A DNA stretch of 64,000 bases from Bryobacteraceae bacterium (GCA_019187195.1 JABAQT010000020.1:19699-83698), one strand, 5' to 3'; positions 42,951-52,459 are shown, counted from the first letter of the stretch. A program made the numbers and translations. Notes: generated by a model not told the origin, from the letters alone.

Positions 42951-43944
42951 TCGGAATCAGCCGCCGGTAGACCGCCTCGGGCACCGTCCCCTCCCAATAT
43001 CCGCTCACCATGGCAAATCCCACGACGCCGAGGAACACCGCCGCGATCGCCGCCGCCATCACCCACGGCCGCACTTCGCGTCCGCCTGGAGCCGCCATCG
43101 CCAGCGCTCCTTCCGCCGGACACGCCGCGACGCATTCCATGCATCCGAGGCATTCGGCCGAGCGGACTCGCGCCAGCGTGTCCACGGGCAGCTTCGCCGG
43201 GCAGGCCCTGGCGCACTTGGCGCAGTCGATACAGCGCTCCGCGTTGCGCCGGATGCGCAGCGGGCTGAGCAGCGAGGCGATGCCCATCAGCGCCCCGTAG
43301 GGGCACAGGTAGCGGCACCAGAAGTTGCGCACAAACACCGATGCCGCCACCAGCACCGTTAACACAATCGCGGCGGTGACGCTGAGATGGCGGAAGAAAT
43401 CGAGCATCTTCACGTCGGCCAGCACACCATAAGGAGAGTGCAGAAACGCCCGGAGATCCGCCGCGTCCATGCCGGCCACCGCGTATGCAAAGAATCCAAA
43501 CAGCAGGTATTTCAATCCCCGGAGCGGTACGTCGATCCATCGCGGCGGCGAAAAGTTGCGGCCAAAGGTGTCGCGCCCCAGTTTCCACAACTGCTCGGAA
43601 ACGGCTCCCACCGGACAAAGCCACCCGCAGAACGCCTTCCGCAGCAACAGGCTCATGCCGAGAAACGCGGCGAACAGAAACATGGCCGCCGGATGCACGC
43701 CCGGAACCTCTCCCGTGAGCAGGAAGTACTTCGTGTTCATCATCCCGGCGATGGGCAGCCACCCCTCTACGCCGGCCGGGCGGGTCCACCCTCCGCTTCC
43801 GGTCTCCACTCCGCGCACGAAAAAGTAAAACTGCGCTCCGATCCAGAGGTTCAGCACAAAGAAGAGGCCCTGTACGGTCCTCCGGACCATCTGGGACTCG
43901 TCAGGCGGCGTTCGGCGAATCAGCACTTTCCTTTGCGCGTCCAT
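42925..43944 (-). CDS. NapH/NosR-like polyferredoxin membrane protein
   Basis: A 339-residue membrane protein with four to five helices, an FCGWLCPVG and an FWCRYLCPYG motif of the 4Fe-4S_5 type, and two cysteine-rich ferredoxin clusters in CIDCAKCARACP and CLGCMECVAACP. This arrangement matches NapH, NosR and CcoG-like electron carriers that connect quinones or cytoplasmic donors to periplasmic or membrane reductases. A final helix follows the ferredoxin clusters. No nap or nos genes are near, so its partner is not clear. The cas6-like gene upstream ends 44 bases from its start. Confidence 0.85.
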   Translation of the reverse strand: MDAQRKVLIRRTPPDESQMVRRTVQGLFFVLNLWIGAQFYFFVRGVETGSGGWTRPAGVEGWLPIAGMMNTKYFLLTGEVPGVHPAAMFLFAAFLGMSLLLRKAFCGWLCPVGAVSEQLWKLGRDTFGRNFSPPRWIDVPLRGLKYLLFGFFAYAVAGMDAADLRAFLHSPYGVLADVKMLDFFRHLSVTAAIVLTVLVAASVFVRNFWCRYLCPYGALMGIASLLSPLRIRRNAERCIDCAKCARACPAKLPVDTLARVRSAECLGCMECVAACPAEGALAMAAPGGREVRPWVMAAAIAAVFLGVVGFAMVSGYWEGTVPEAVYRRLIPIMAELGHP

Positions 43945-43988
43945 GCCCTTTTCCTACGGGCAAATGGCGAGCCAAACCGCCGCGCGCG

Positions 43989-44807
43989 TCACAGAATCGC
44001 GATTTCCCCTTTCCCCCAAACCGTTTGCCGCCCAACTCCGGTATGTGCCGCCGCCTCGAGATAGGGCACAAATTCCGCCAAATCCCCCTCGTAAGCGGCA
44101 GTTCCCACAAAGCCGCCCAAAGGATGGCGCTGGCCGGTGCGGCGGCTTTGGCGCTCGGCGTCCACGCGCCGTACATCGCGGGAGGAGAGGCGAACAGCCG
44201 CGGCGCGCTCCCCGAATTTACGGAAATCCATCTCCAGCGGACCCGCCCCATAAAGCGCGCGCAGCGTGCTGATGCGATCCCGGATCCGCGCCATCAGGAT
44301 GCCGAAGAGCGGCTCCCGCAACAACCCCCCGTCTCCTTTTATCTCCGTTGGGGTAATGAAGCGCACTCCAATGTGGTCGAGGTTGCCGGGGCGTTCGGAC
44401 AGGTCCACGCAGCATGGCTGTTGCCGCCAGTCGACCAGTGCTGCTTTCCCCCGGCCCGGACCGAGCCCCTCCCACCCCAGCCGGCCGAACGCCTCCGCAA
44501 AGACTCGTCCCCCTTCCCCACCCTCCTCAAACAGGTTCATCCCGAAAACAAACCGTTCTCCCGGCTCCGCCCGCAATCCCGCCTCCAACTCCGCCACGCG
44601 GAATACGAAGGGTCGCGGCGCGTCGGCGAATCCGCTCGGGCCGCCCGCCGTACGCGGCGCGAACATCCTCTCATATGCCCCCGCATCGGCTGCGCGCAGC
44701 ATCAGCCCCAGGGACCCGCGCAACACGTTCCCCGCTTTTCCCGGCGGCAGATACACCGCCTCTCTCGCTTCCATCTCGAAACGCAGCCGGTGGAAGTGGA
44801 ACCGCAT
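43989..44807 (-). CDS. Cas6-type RAMP protein, orphan
   Basis: A 272-residue RAMP protein. The N-half has PPGKAGNVLRGSLGLMLR and PRPFVFRVAEL. The C-half matches the Cas6 C-terminal domain: VRFITPTEIKG (about 148-158), ILMARIRDRISTLRALYG, then SRRTGQRHPLGGFVGTAAYEGDLAEFVPYL, and the Gly-rich loop G257-V-G-R-Q-T-V-W-G-K-G267. These are the RNA-binding hallmarks of a CRISPR pre-crRNA endonuclease. No CRISPR array or other cas gene is visible in the window. It ends a leftward run dacB, fmdB-like, zinc ribbon, cas6-like. The catalytic residue is not obvious. The target RNA is unknown. Confidence 0.82.
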   Translation of the reverse strand: MRFHFHRLRFEMEAREAVYLPPGKAGNVLRGSLGLMLRAADAGAYERMFAPRTAGGPSGFADAPRPFVFRVAELEAGLRAEPGERFVFGMNLFEEGGEGGRVFAEAFGRLGWEGLGPGRGKAALVDWRQQPCCVDLSERPGNLDHIGVRFITPTEIKGDGGLLREPLFGILMARIRDRISTLRALYGAGPLEMDFRKFGERAAAVRLSSRDVRRVDAERQSRRTGQRHPLGGFVGTAAYEGDLAEFVPYLEAAAHTGVGRQTVWGKGEIAIL

Positions 44808-44820
44808 TCCCTTCCCGCCC

Positions 44821-45093
44821 TTACTCGGTCAGAAATGCGATGGTCTTGGTTCCCGATACGTCGAAAGGCTTGCGGCAGCGCTTGCAGGATACCTTGTCCT
44901 GCGCCAGAACCATGTAGCTCTGCATCTTGGCGAACTTCGCGCGGTCGCGCTCATCGGCCCCGCGCGGGACCGCGCCCTTCTTCCTGCGGACAACCCAGGG
45001 CAGTTCGTAAGATTCCTTGCCCCGGCAAAAGCTGCACACCAGGTCAATCGCCTTCGTGGTCCTCGACTCGACGAAGAAATCGCGTTCGTCCAT
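44821..45093 (-). CDS. Small zinc-ribbon protein of unknown function
   Basis: A 90-residue protein with two Cys pairs, CSFC near residue 20 and CKRC near residue 70. Together they form a zinc ribbon around a basic linker (VVRRKKGAVPRGADERDRAKFAKM). It lies 12 bases after the FmdB-like gene and 13 bases before the Cas6-type gene. A charged, four-Cys, RNA-binding-like fold next to a RAMP protein is suggestive but not proof of a joint role. Confidence 0.65.
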   Translation of the reverse strand: MDERDFFVESRTTKAIDLVCSFCRGKESYELPWVVRRKKGAVPRGADERDRAKFAKMQSYMVLAQDKVSCKRCRKPFDVSGTKTIAFLTE

Positions 45094-45105
45094 TTGGATG
45101 CGGCG

Positions 45106-45327
45106 TCAGTTCCGGCCGCAGAAATCCGGGCTTCCGCACATCCCGCCGGGACATTGCGGCATTTCACTCCGCGCCGGAGAACCGTTGGCGTGCGCGGAAA
45201 ACGTCGAGAGTTGCTGCGTCAGATGGCTCGACGCGCACTTCGGACATTCGATGGCGTCCTCCGCCCGCCGCACCAGCTTCTCGAACTTCGTTCCGCATTC
45301 ATCGCATGCATATTCAAAGATGGGCAT
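45106..45327 (-). CDS. FmdB-family zinc-ribbon protein
   Basis: A 73-residue protein starting at ATG 45327. MPIFEYACDECGTKFEKLV is the FmdB/CxxC regulatory-domain signature, and the second pair is in IECPKCASSHL. A Gly/Cys-rich tail (MPQCPGGMCGSPDFCGRN) adds three more Cys. FmdB proteins are thought to regulate or process nucleic acids, but their role is unclear. The start is five bases after the stop of dacB, so translation may be coupled. Confidence 0.8.
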   Translation of the reverse strand: MPIFEYACDECGTKFEKLVRRAEDAIECPKCASSHLTQQLSTFSAHANGSPARSEMPQCPGGMCGSPDFCGRN

Positions 45328-45332
45328 ATGAA

Positions 45333-46856
45333 TCAGTTCCCTTCCCAATCAATCAACGCTAATCCAATTCTATCAATCACCCGGCGCACCTCGGAAGAAC
45401 GCATCGTATAACCATTGGCAATGATCGAGAAAGCGAGGCGCGCCTTGCGCCTCGTGGTGACATATCCGGAAAGCGCGCTTGCCGTCGAAAGTGTTCCGGT
45501 CTTGGCATGGATGGCCGAGGCGAGACGAGCCTTTTCAAACCGCGACTCGAGAGTCCCGTCCTCTCCCCCAACCGGCAACATTCTGTCCCATCCATCGTGC
45601 TCCCGGCCATCCATGTAGACCAGCAGGCGCGTCACCGCCGCCGGAGTCACCAGCGTCCGCCGCGACAGCCCCGAGCCGTCCTCGAAATGATAGGCATCCA
45701 CCGGCACTCCGATTTCGTCGAGAAACTCCTTCATCTCCTTCAATCCGGCCTCCCTTGTTGCGTCCTTCTCTCTTACCCGGGCCACTTCGCGCAACAGGAT
45801 CTCGGCGTGCAGGTTCTGGCTGACTTTGTCCACCACCCGCGCCACCTCGGAAAGCGGAGGCGATTCCCGCCGCGCCAGTTCCACGCCTTCCTTCCGATCG
45901 AAGGGCTCCTCCGGAGACCAGCGATGACGCGCCACCGGAACTCCGTCGATCCGCACGCCTCGCCGCGTCAACTCGTCATGCAGAACATACGCCGCATAGA
46001 GCGCCGGATCGTTCACCGCCAGCAGTTGACGCACTCCCTTGCTCCGCAACCGCAACTGTCCTGTTATGCGCACCTCACGCGAGCCCGCCAGTCGTTTCAC
46101 CTGCACGTCCGAAACACTGCCGTCGCCCACCGTGGTCACCTGGTTGTCGATGACAAGGGGAATCGCCGGAGGACTCAGCATCACGCGGGCCGGCAGGCCC
46201 TCTCCCGCGCCCGGCCGCACCGCCAGGGTGAACGCATTGTCGTTGAAAACCAGCGCGCTCACCGGAGCGCCGTACTCCCAGATGCTGTCATCCACGGTCC
46301 AACCCTCCGGGTAGGGGTCATAAGGAAACAACCTGTCATCGCCCACGACGTCGCCGCTGATCACGCGAACCCCGCGGTCAAGAATCGCGTTGCACAGCGC
46401 TTCCACCGGCTCCAGCGGATTCGGCGCATCGTCGTCTTTCCGGTAGGGATATGCTCTCCCCGAGAATGTGGGGTCGGCCCCGCCAACCAGGCGCAAGTCG
46501 CCCTCGATGCGCCCCTCACCGTCCGGGTTCTGGTCCGCCCGCACCGTGGTCACGAAACGGTAATCCTTGCCCAATCGCGACAAGGCGAGCGCGGTGGTGA
46601 ATAGCTTCATGTTCGAGGCGGGGGCGAAGCGCCCGCCCGCGTTGTGTTCGTACACCACGCGGCCGGTCTTCAACTCCACCACATGAATCCCCCAGTGTGC
46701 GTCCCGCGCGGGTTTGGCCGCCAGCAGTGCGCCGATACGGCGCTGCAGGCTGAGCGGGCGCGATGTCCTCTCTACCGGCCTTCCGGCCTCCGGTTCCGCG
46801 TGCGCGGCCATCGCTGCCAGCGCCGCTACCCAAATCACTCCGCGGGACATTCGCAT
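45333..46856 (-). CDS. dacB: PBP4-type D-Ala-D-Ala carboxypeptidase/endopeptidase
   Basis: A 507-residue secreted protein with a signal peptide (MSRGVIWVAALAAMAAHA). The class C penicillin-binding protein motifs are present: S81-x-x-K84 in ASNMKLF, an SxN in DKVSQNLHAE, and KTG in HAKTGTLSTAS. An inserted domain lies between the first two motifs, typical of PBP4. It trims or cleaves peptidoglycan cross-links in the periplasm. It heads the run dacB, fmdB-like, zinc ribbon, cas6-like. A TACATT box and AAGGAAA lie in the 54-base gap after the metal efflux gene. ATG 46850 is an alternative start. Confidence 0.9.
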   Translation of the reverse strand: MRMSRGVIWVAALAAMAAHAEPEAGRPVERTSRPLSLQRRIGALLAAKPARDAHWGIHVVELKTGRVVYEHNAGGRFAPASNMKLFTTALALSRLGKDYRFVTTVRADQNPDGEGRIEGDLRLVGGADPTFSGRAYPYRKDDDAPNPLEPVEALCNAILDRGVRVISGDVVGDDRLFPYDPYPEGWTVDDSIWEYGAPVSALVFNDNAFTLAVRPGAGEGLPARVMLSPPAIPLVIDNQVTTVGDGSVSDVQVKRLAGSREVRITGQLRLRSKGVRQLLAVNDPALYAAYVLHDELTRRGVRIDGVPVARHRWSPEEPFDRKEGVELARRESPPLSEVARVVDKVSQNLHAEILLREVARVREKDATREAGLKEMKEFLDEIGVPVDAYHFEDGSGLSRRTLVTPAAVTRLLVYMDGREHDGWDRMLPVGGEDGTLESRFEKARLASAIHAKTGTLSTASALSGYVTTRRKARLAFSIIANGYTMRSSEVRRVIDRIGLALIDWEGN

Positions 46857-46910
46857 GCAGATGGTTTCCTTCCGGAATGTACCACGTCACGCGGCGCCGG
46901 AGTGCCCGCT

Positions 46911-49900
46911 TCAATGCGCGGCCGAAGCAAATTCCTCGGTCTCGTCGCCCGCGCTCTCCACCGGCCCCTTACCCTCGAACAGCCGGTAGATAGTGGGCAC
47001 CACGATCAGCGTCAGCAGCGTCGACGTGAACAGCCCGCCGATTACGACGATCGCCAGCGGACGTTGCACCTCCGAACCCGGACCGGTGGCGAACAGGAAC
47101 GGTGCCAGCCCCAGGGCCGCCACCGTAGCCGTCATCATCACGGGGCGGAAACGCATCAGCGCGCCTTCCACCACGGCCCGTTTCTGATCGAGCCCCCCTT
47201 CCCGCAGTTTTCGTATGCAGGATACGAGCACCACGCCGTTCAATACCGCGATTCCCCACAACGCGATGAAACCGACCGACGCCGGAACCGACAGGTACTC
47301 TCCCGTGAGATACAGCGCCACCACCCCGCCGATCGATGCAAACGGCAGCACCGTGATGATCAGCGTGGCGAAGCGAAGTGAGCCGAACAACAGGAACAGC
47401 AGGAAGAAAATCGCGCCGATCGTGATGGGCACGATGATCTTCAAATGCCGCAACGCCCTGTCCATGTTCTGGAACTGCCCGCCCCACTCGATGTAGTAGC
47501 CCGCTGGAAGCGTAACGCGGCGCGCCACTTCCTGGCGCAGTTCATCCACGAATCCGCCCAGATCGCGGTTCTGTACGTTCACCCCGGTAACAATGCGGCG
47601 CTTTGCCATGTCCCTGTTGATCTGCGCCGGACCTTCCACCACCCGGATATCCGCCAGGCTCTCGAGCATCACCTTGCCATTGGCCGGCGTCTCGAGAATG
47701 ATCCGCTTGATCTCCTCCACGCTGTTGCGCAGCGATACGGGAAACCGGACCACCGCCTGAAAGCGCCGCTCCCCTTCATAGATCTCCGTCGCCGCCTTGC
47801 CGCCAATCGCCATCTCGATCACGTCGTGCACGTCGGAGGCGTTCAGCCCGTAGCGGGCGATCGCCTGGCGGTCAATGGCAATGTTCAAATACTGCTGCCC
47901 GCCGGCGCGGTCGATCCTGATATCCCGCACGCCGCGAATGGTGTTCGCTACTTTCCCGATTTCGTTGGCCTTCTCGATCAGAACGTTCAGATCATCGCCG
48001 AAAAGCTTCACGGCAACGTCCGCGCGAACTCCCGTCACCAGTTCATCCACGCGGTCCGAGATCGGTTGCGCCATCACCAGGTTCACCCCCGGAATCTTCA
48101 GAAGCCGGCTGCGGATTTCGTCGGCGATCGTGTCCTGTGTCCACCCCTTCGGCCATTCCTCGCGGGGTTTCAGGGAGGCCGTGACGTCGGCTTCGTTCGG
48201 TCCCGCCGCGTCCGCCGGAGACTCTCCACGCCCGATGCGCGAAACCACCTTCTTCACGCCGGGTACGGTTCGCACCATGCGCAGCGCCTCCATCTCCACC
48301 TTGATGGATTCATCGAGCGAGATGTTCGGCACGCGGTCGATGTTGGGAGAAATCGATCCCTCTTTCATCTCCGGGATGAACGACGTTCCGAGGAAGGGAA
48401 ATAGAGCCAGCGCCCCCACGAACAACGCAAGCGACAACGCGATGGTCTTCTTCTCGTTTTGCAGCCCCGCGCGGAGAACGTAAACGTAGGGCTTCTTCAG
48501 CGCCCGCACCAGCAGCGTATCGTGCTCGCTGCCGCCCTTCAGCAGATAGGACGAAAGCACCGGGGATAGCGTCAGGCTCAACAACAGCGAAATCGCGAGC
48601 GCGATGGCGATGGTGTAGGCGAGCGGAGAGAACATCTTCCCCTCCATCCCCTCGAGCGTCATCAGCGGAAGAAACACCAGAATGATCACGCTGATTCCGA
48701 AGATCACCGGCGTGCCCACTTCCTTCACCGCCTCGAACACCATTTGCAGCTTGTTGCCCGAGCGCTGGTGGCTGAGCTTGGCGAACACGTTCTCCACCAC
48801 CACCACCGACCCGTCCACAATCAGTCCGATGGCGATCGCCAGGCCCCCGAGCGACATCAGATTCGCCGAAAGGCCCGCGTGATTCATCACGATGAACGTC
48901 AACAGCGGAGTCAGCACCAGCGTGGCGATCACGACCAGGCTGCTCCGCAGGTCGCCCAGGAAAAGAAACAGAATCACCACCACCAGCGCGATCCCTTCAA
49001 TCAGCACCTTGATCACCGTGTGCAAAGCGGCGTCCACCAACTCGGAGCGGTCGTAGAAGGGTACAATCTGCAATCCCTCCGGCAGCATCCCGCGTGAGTT
49101 GATCTCCGCCACGCGGGCCTTGACGCGGCTCACCACTTCCTTGGCGTTTCCTCCCGCGATCATCATCACGATGCCGCCCACCGCTTCCGTGTAACCGCCC
49201 TTGACCATCGCCCCGTAGCGAACTTCCTCGCCGAATTTCACCTCTCCCACGTCGCGAATGAAAACGGGCGTCGAGCCTACCTCCTTGAGCACAATCGTGC
49301 GAATGTCATCGAGGCTGCGGATCAGCCCGACTCCGCGAATCAGGTACTGCTCCGCGCTCCTCGGCAGGATGCCTCCTCCGGAGTTCGCGTTGTTCCTTGC
49401 CAGCGCGTGATAGACATCCTGAATCGTGACGCCGTAGTAGCGCATCTTGAAGGGGTCCACCAGAACCTGGTACTGCTTGACATACCCGCCGGTGGAGTTG
49501 ATCTCCGCCACCCCCGGAATCGAGCGCAGCAGCGGCCGCGCCACCCAATCCTGCACGATCCGCCGCTCGACCAGTTCTTCCTTGCTCAATACCCGTTCGC
49601 CGTCGTCCTGCCGCTCGAGCGTGTACTGATAAACCTCCCCCAGGGCGGACGACACCGGACCGAGTGTCGGCGTGATGCCCGCTGGAATCTTCTCGCGTGC
49701 CTGGGAGAGCCGTTCACTGACCAGTTGCCGCGCGAAGTAGACATTGGTGCTGTCCTCGAACACCAGCGTCACAAGCGACAGGCCCGGCTTGTTGAGCGAG
49801 CGCATTTCCGTCAAACCCGGCAACCCCGTCATCGCGATCTCCACGGGCACCGTAACGAATCGCTCCACCTCTTCCGGTGACCTCCCCGGCGCCTCGGTGG

Positions 49901-50048
49901 CAATCTGCACCTGGACCGTGGTGACATCCGGAAACGCATCCACGGATAACTTTTGCGCCGCGTGTATCCCGAAGAAGAACAGCGCCGCCGAGATAACCAC
50001 CAGCACGAGACGCTGCCGGAGCGCCGACTGAACTACAAAATCGAGCAT
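46911..50048 (-). CDS. HME-type RND metal efflux pump, CusA/CzcA family
   Basis: A 1045-residue inner-membrane pump with 12 predicted helices and two large periplasmic loops. The fourth-helix motif reads AIAIGLIVDGSVVVVENVF. The Asp is kept where the CzcA motif DFGxxxDGxxxxxEN has its second Asp, but the first Asp is Ala, the AIG form seen in CusA-like pumps for monovalent metals. Substrate choice is therefore uncertain, with copper/silver more likely than zinc or cobalt. It is the third gene of an operon outward from 52459: outer-membrane factor, adaptor, pump. The gap to the adaptor is three bases. Confidence 0.92.
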   Translation of the reverse strand: MLDFVVQSALRQRLVLVVISAALFFFGIHAAQKLSVDAFPDVTTVQVQIATEAPGRSPEEVERFVTVPVEIAMTGLPGLTEMRSLNKPGLSLVTLVFEDSTNVYFARQLVSERLSQAREKIPAGITPTLGPVSSALGEVYQYTLERQDDGERVLSKEELVERRIVQDWVARPLLRSIPGVAEINSTGGYVKQYQVLVDPFKMRYYGVTIQDVYHALARNNANSGGGILPRSAEQYLIRGVGLIRSLDDIRTIVLKEVGSTPVFIRDVGEVKFGEEVRYGAMVKGGYTEAVGGIVMMIAGGNAKEVVSRVKARVAEINSRGMLPEGLQIVPFYDRSELVDAALHTVIKVLIEGIALVVVILFLFLGDLRSSLVVIATLVLTPLLTFIVMNHAGLSANLMSLGGLAIAIGLIVDGSVVVVENVFAKLSHQRSGNKLQMVFEAVKEVGTPVIFGISVIILVFLPLMTLEGMEGKMFSPLAYTIAIALAISLLLSLTLSPVLSSYLLKGGSEHDTLLVRALKKPYVYVLRAGLQNEKKTIALSLALFVGALALFPFLGTSFIPEMKEGSISPNIDRVPNISLDESIKVEMEALRMVRTVPGVKKVVSRIGRGESPADAAGPNEADVTASLKPREEWPKGWTQDTIADEIRSRLLKIPGVNLVMAQPISDRVDELVTGVRADVAVKLFGDDLNVLIEKANEIGKVANTIRGVRDIRIDRAGGQQYLNIAIDRQAIARYGLNASDVHDVIEMAIGGKAATEIYEGERRFQAVVRFPVSLRNSVEEIKRIILETPANGKVMLESLADIRVVEGPAQINRDMAKRRIVTGVNVQNRDLGGFVDELRQEVARRVTLPAGYYIEWGGQFQNMDRALRHLKIIVPITIGAIFFLLFLLFGSLRFATLIITVLPFASIGGVVALYLTGEYLSVPASVGFIALWGIAVLNGVVLVSCIRKLREGGLDQKRAVVEGALMRFRPVMMTATVAALGLAPFLFATGPGSEVQRPLAIVVIGGLFTSTLLTLIVVPTIYRLFEGKGPVESAGDETEEFASAAH

Positions 50049-50051
50049 CCC

Positions 50052-51218
50052 TCAACTCCCCTGCGTCGCCCGCCGCTTGCGTTCGTTGTTGAGATGGAAC
50101 GCGCCGTCCAACACGATCTTCTCGCCCGGACGCACCCCCTCCGTCAGCACGCACTGCTTGCCGAATTCGGCGCCCAGGGTGACCGGCCGCAGAAGAAAGC
50201 TGCGCTCCCCCGTCTGAATAAACACGTGGTCCTGGTTGTCCTCACGCACCACGGCCGTGTCCGGCACCACCTGCTTGCGCTCCGTGTTGTCGGAAAGCAT
50301 CACCGTCGCCAGCATGGCCGGCTTGAACCGCCGGTGAGGGTTCTTGAGATCCATCCGGATGCGGACCGTCCGCGTCTCCGGATTCACCGTCGCGCTGACG
50401 AAAGTCAGCTTCCCGCGCACCGTCACTCCCGGCAACGCCGGAATCTCCGCCTCCACCGTCTTTCCGATATCCACCGTCCCGGCCGCCTGCTCCGGCACAT
50501 CCGCCACCAGCCACACGTTCGACAGATCCGCCAGCACGCACACGATCTCCGCCGCCTGCATCACCTGTCCAATCGTCGCCTTGCGCTCGAGAACCGTGCC
50601 CTCTATGCTCGCCAGCACTTGCGAGAACGAACTGATCGACGGCGACGTCTCGAGTTTCGACAGCGCCTCCTCCGACATGCCAAGTACCCGCAATTGGTCC
50701 CGCGAAGAAGAAAGATCCACGGCCGCTTGAGCCACCTCGGCTTCCCTGCGCTGAAGTTCCGCCTCCCCGATCACCCCCGCCTCGAGCAGCAGTTTCGCCC
50801 GTCCGACGGCCCGTTCGGCCAGCCGCTTCTGCGATCGCGCTTTCAGATAGGAGGACTGCTCGTCGGCAAGCTGCGTGCTGTGGATGATAGCCAGCACCTG
50901 CCCTTTGTGAACATTCTGTCCCTCGACCGCGTTCAACATCGTGATGCGTCCCGTCACCGGTGCGCTCACCCGCGCCATGCGGTTTTCATCCGCTTCCACG
51001 CGGCCCGCCACGCGCAGCGTTCCCGCCACCTCGGACCACCGCGGCTCTCCAATCTTGATCTGGCTGAACAGATCGTCGCTGATTGTGATTTCCATCGGAT
51101 TGTGCGCCGCCGGATTGGACGCGGCAGCCACCTCGCCGGAACTGCCCTTCTGGCATCCGGCGAGAAGGAAGCTCAACAGCGCCAAAATGACGCCGCGAAA
51201 GATGTATGGATGATTCAT
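50052..51218 (-). CDS. RND efflux periplasmic adaptor, CusB/CzcB family lipoprotein
   Basis: A 388-residue membrane-fusion protein. It has a lipobox LLAGC (Cys near residue 22), the beta-barrel/lipoyl segment VSAPVTGRITMLNAVEGQNVHKGQVLA, a coiled-coil hairpin (about 125-190), and a C-terminal domain with VREDNQDHVFIQTG. It connects the pump at 46911-50048 with the TolC-like outer-membrane factor. It has no His/Met-rich metal-binding N-terminus, unlike CusB, so metal handover is probably by the pump. Its ATG overlaps the stop of the outer-membrane factor gene. Confidence 0.9.
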   Translation of the reverse strand: MNHPYIFRGVILALLSFLLAGCQKGSSGEVAAASNPAAHNPMEITISDDLFSQIKIGEPRWSEVAGTLRVAGRVEADENRMARVSAPVTGRITMLNAVEGQNVHKGQVLAIIHSTQLADEQSSYLKARSQKRLAERAVGRAKLLLEAGVIGEAELQRREAEVAQAAVDLSSSRDQLRVLGMSEEALSKLETSPSISSFSQVLASIEGTVLERKATIGQVMQAAEIVCVLADLSNVWLVADVPEQAAGTVDIGKTVEAEIPALPGVTVRGKLTFVSATVNPETRTVRIRMDLKNPHRRFKPAMLATVMLSDNTERKQVVPDTAVVREDNQDHVFIQTGERSFLLRPVTLGAEFGKQCVLTEGVRPGEKIVLDGAFHLNNERKRRATQGS

Positions 51219-52459
51219 GGCTGTTTCCCCAAGTTAGCGGCGCGCAATCCCTCGACGTCGATGAGCGCCGCCTGCAAATCAAACTGAGCTGTAAGAAAGT
51301 CGGACCGCACCGTGCGCAGCACGCGCTGCGCGTCCAGCACCTCGATGATCCCCCGCTCGCCAAACTTGAACGCCGCCTCGGCCGCCTGCAGCGCGGCTTC
51401 GGCTTCTTTCAGAACGCCTTTCTCGAACGAAGCCACCTGCTGGCCCGCTACTTCGTATTGCCCGTACGCCCGCTCGAGCGCCGCCGTCAGTTCAATGCGC
51501 CGCATCTCGGCAAACGCCCTGGCTTGATTCAAAGCCGCCACCGCTTCGCTGATGGGGCCTTCCCGCTTGTTCCACACCGGTATCGGCAGCGTCACCCCGA
51601 AACGGTAAAAGCCCAGGTCCGGCTGCCGCTCCCATTCGGCATAGATCGAAGGCTGCGGCTTGCGCAGCGCGATCTCCGTACCCAATCGCCGTTGTGCCCG
51701 TTCAATCTCCGAGCGCGCCAGCGACAAACCCGGATGGTGCGCCATCATTTCTTTCTGCAAGACCTCGAGCGGCGGCAGATGTTGCGAGATATCGAGCGCT
51801 CCGCGCGGGTCGACATTCGCGGGTAGCGGCGCGCTCACGGCCGTGCGCAACGACGCCACCGCATTGAGAAAACGCAACTGCGCGCTGTTGACGAATGTCT
51901 GCGCGGTCGCAACTTCAGCATCGGCCCTCGTCAACTCCAGCCGCGCCGCTTCCCCCACGTTCACCTGCACCTGGATGCGCCGCCGCAGATCCTCCACCAG
52001 CCGCAGGTTCTCGCGCGCCAGCCCGATCTCCGACTTCCTCCGCAACACCAGGTAGAAGGCTTGCTTGACGCTGGTTCGCACCCCCAGTCGCGCTTCCAAC
52101 TGGCCATATTCGCTGCTTTTTCGCCCTTGCTCGGCCGCGCTGATCCGTGCCCTCCTCAGCGAAGGCAACTCGATCGGCTGCGAAACGCTGTAATGCTGCA
52201 GCAGTCCCGGTTCCGCGGTTGGCATGCGGCGGTACTGCGGCCCCGCCATCGTGGCGAATTCCGGGTTCGGATATGCGCGGGCGGTCACGATTGCCGCCTC
52301 GGCCCCCTCGCTGACAGCCGTCGCGAACCGCAACTGCGGACTGTACTGATCCGCCAGCTCGAGCGCCCTCTCCAGTGTCAGAGGATCGTCCGCGCCGTGT
52401 GCCACGGAGTAACGGGCGGCGGTGGAAATCACGAATATAAGTAGAAGTCGTATGAACAT
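51215..52459 (-). CDS. TolC-family outer-membrane efflux protein
   Basis: A 414-residue protein with a signal peptide (ending VAHGAD) and two repeated OEP domains. Each is a long helical hairpin, with LTLERALELADQYSPQLR at the start and RTSVKQAFYLVLRRKSEIGLA in the first repeat. It forms the trimeric outer-membrane channel for the RND pump. It heads the efflux operon. Its gene follows a small secreted protein by 78 bases. Length is on the short side of the family. Confidence 0.9.
   Translation of the reverse strand: MFIRLLLIFVISTAARYSVAHGADDPLTLERALELADQYSPQLRFATAVSEGAEAAIVTARAYPNPEFATMAGPQYRRMPTAEPGLLQHYSVSQPIELPSLRRARISAAEQGRKSSEYGQLEARLGVRTSVKQAFYLVLRRKSEIGLARENLRLVEDLRRRIQVQVNVGEAARLELTRADAEVATAQTFVNSAQLRFLNAVASLRTAVSAPLPANVDPRGALDISQHLPPLEVLQKEMMAHHPGLSLARSEIERAQRRLGTEIALRKPQPSIYAEWERQPDLGFYRFGVTLPIPVWNKREGPISEAVAALNQARAFAEMRRIELTAALERAYGQYEVAGQQVASFEKGVLKEAEAALQAAEAAFKFGERGIIEVLDAQRVLRTVRSDFLTAQFDLQAALIDVEGLRAANLGKQP

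Noticed and set aside
43989..46856. CRISPR array near the Cas6-type gene
   Set aside because: I looked for 25-40-base direct repeats with regular spacers in the gaps and found none. The gaps are only 5-44 bases long.
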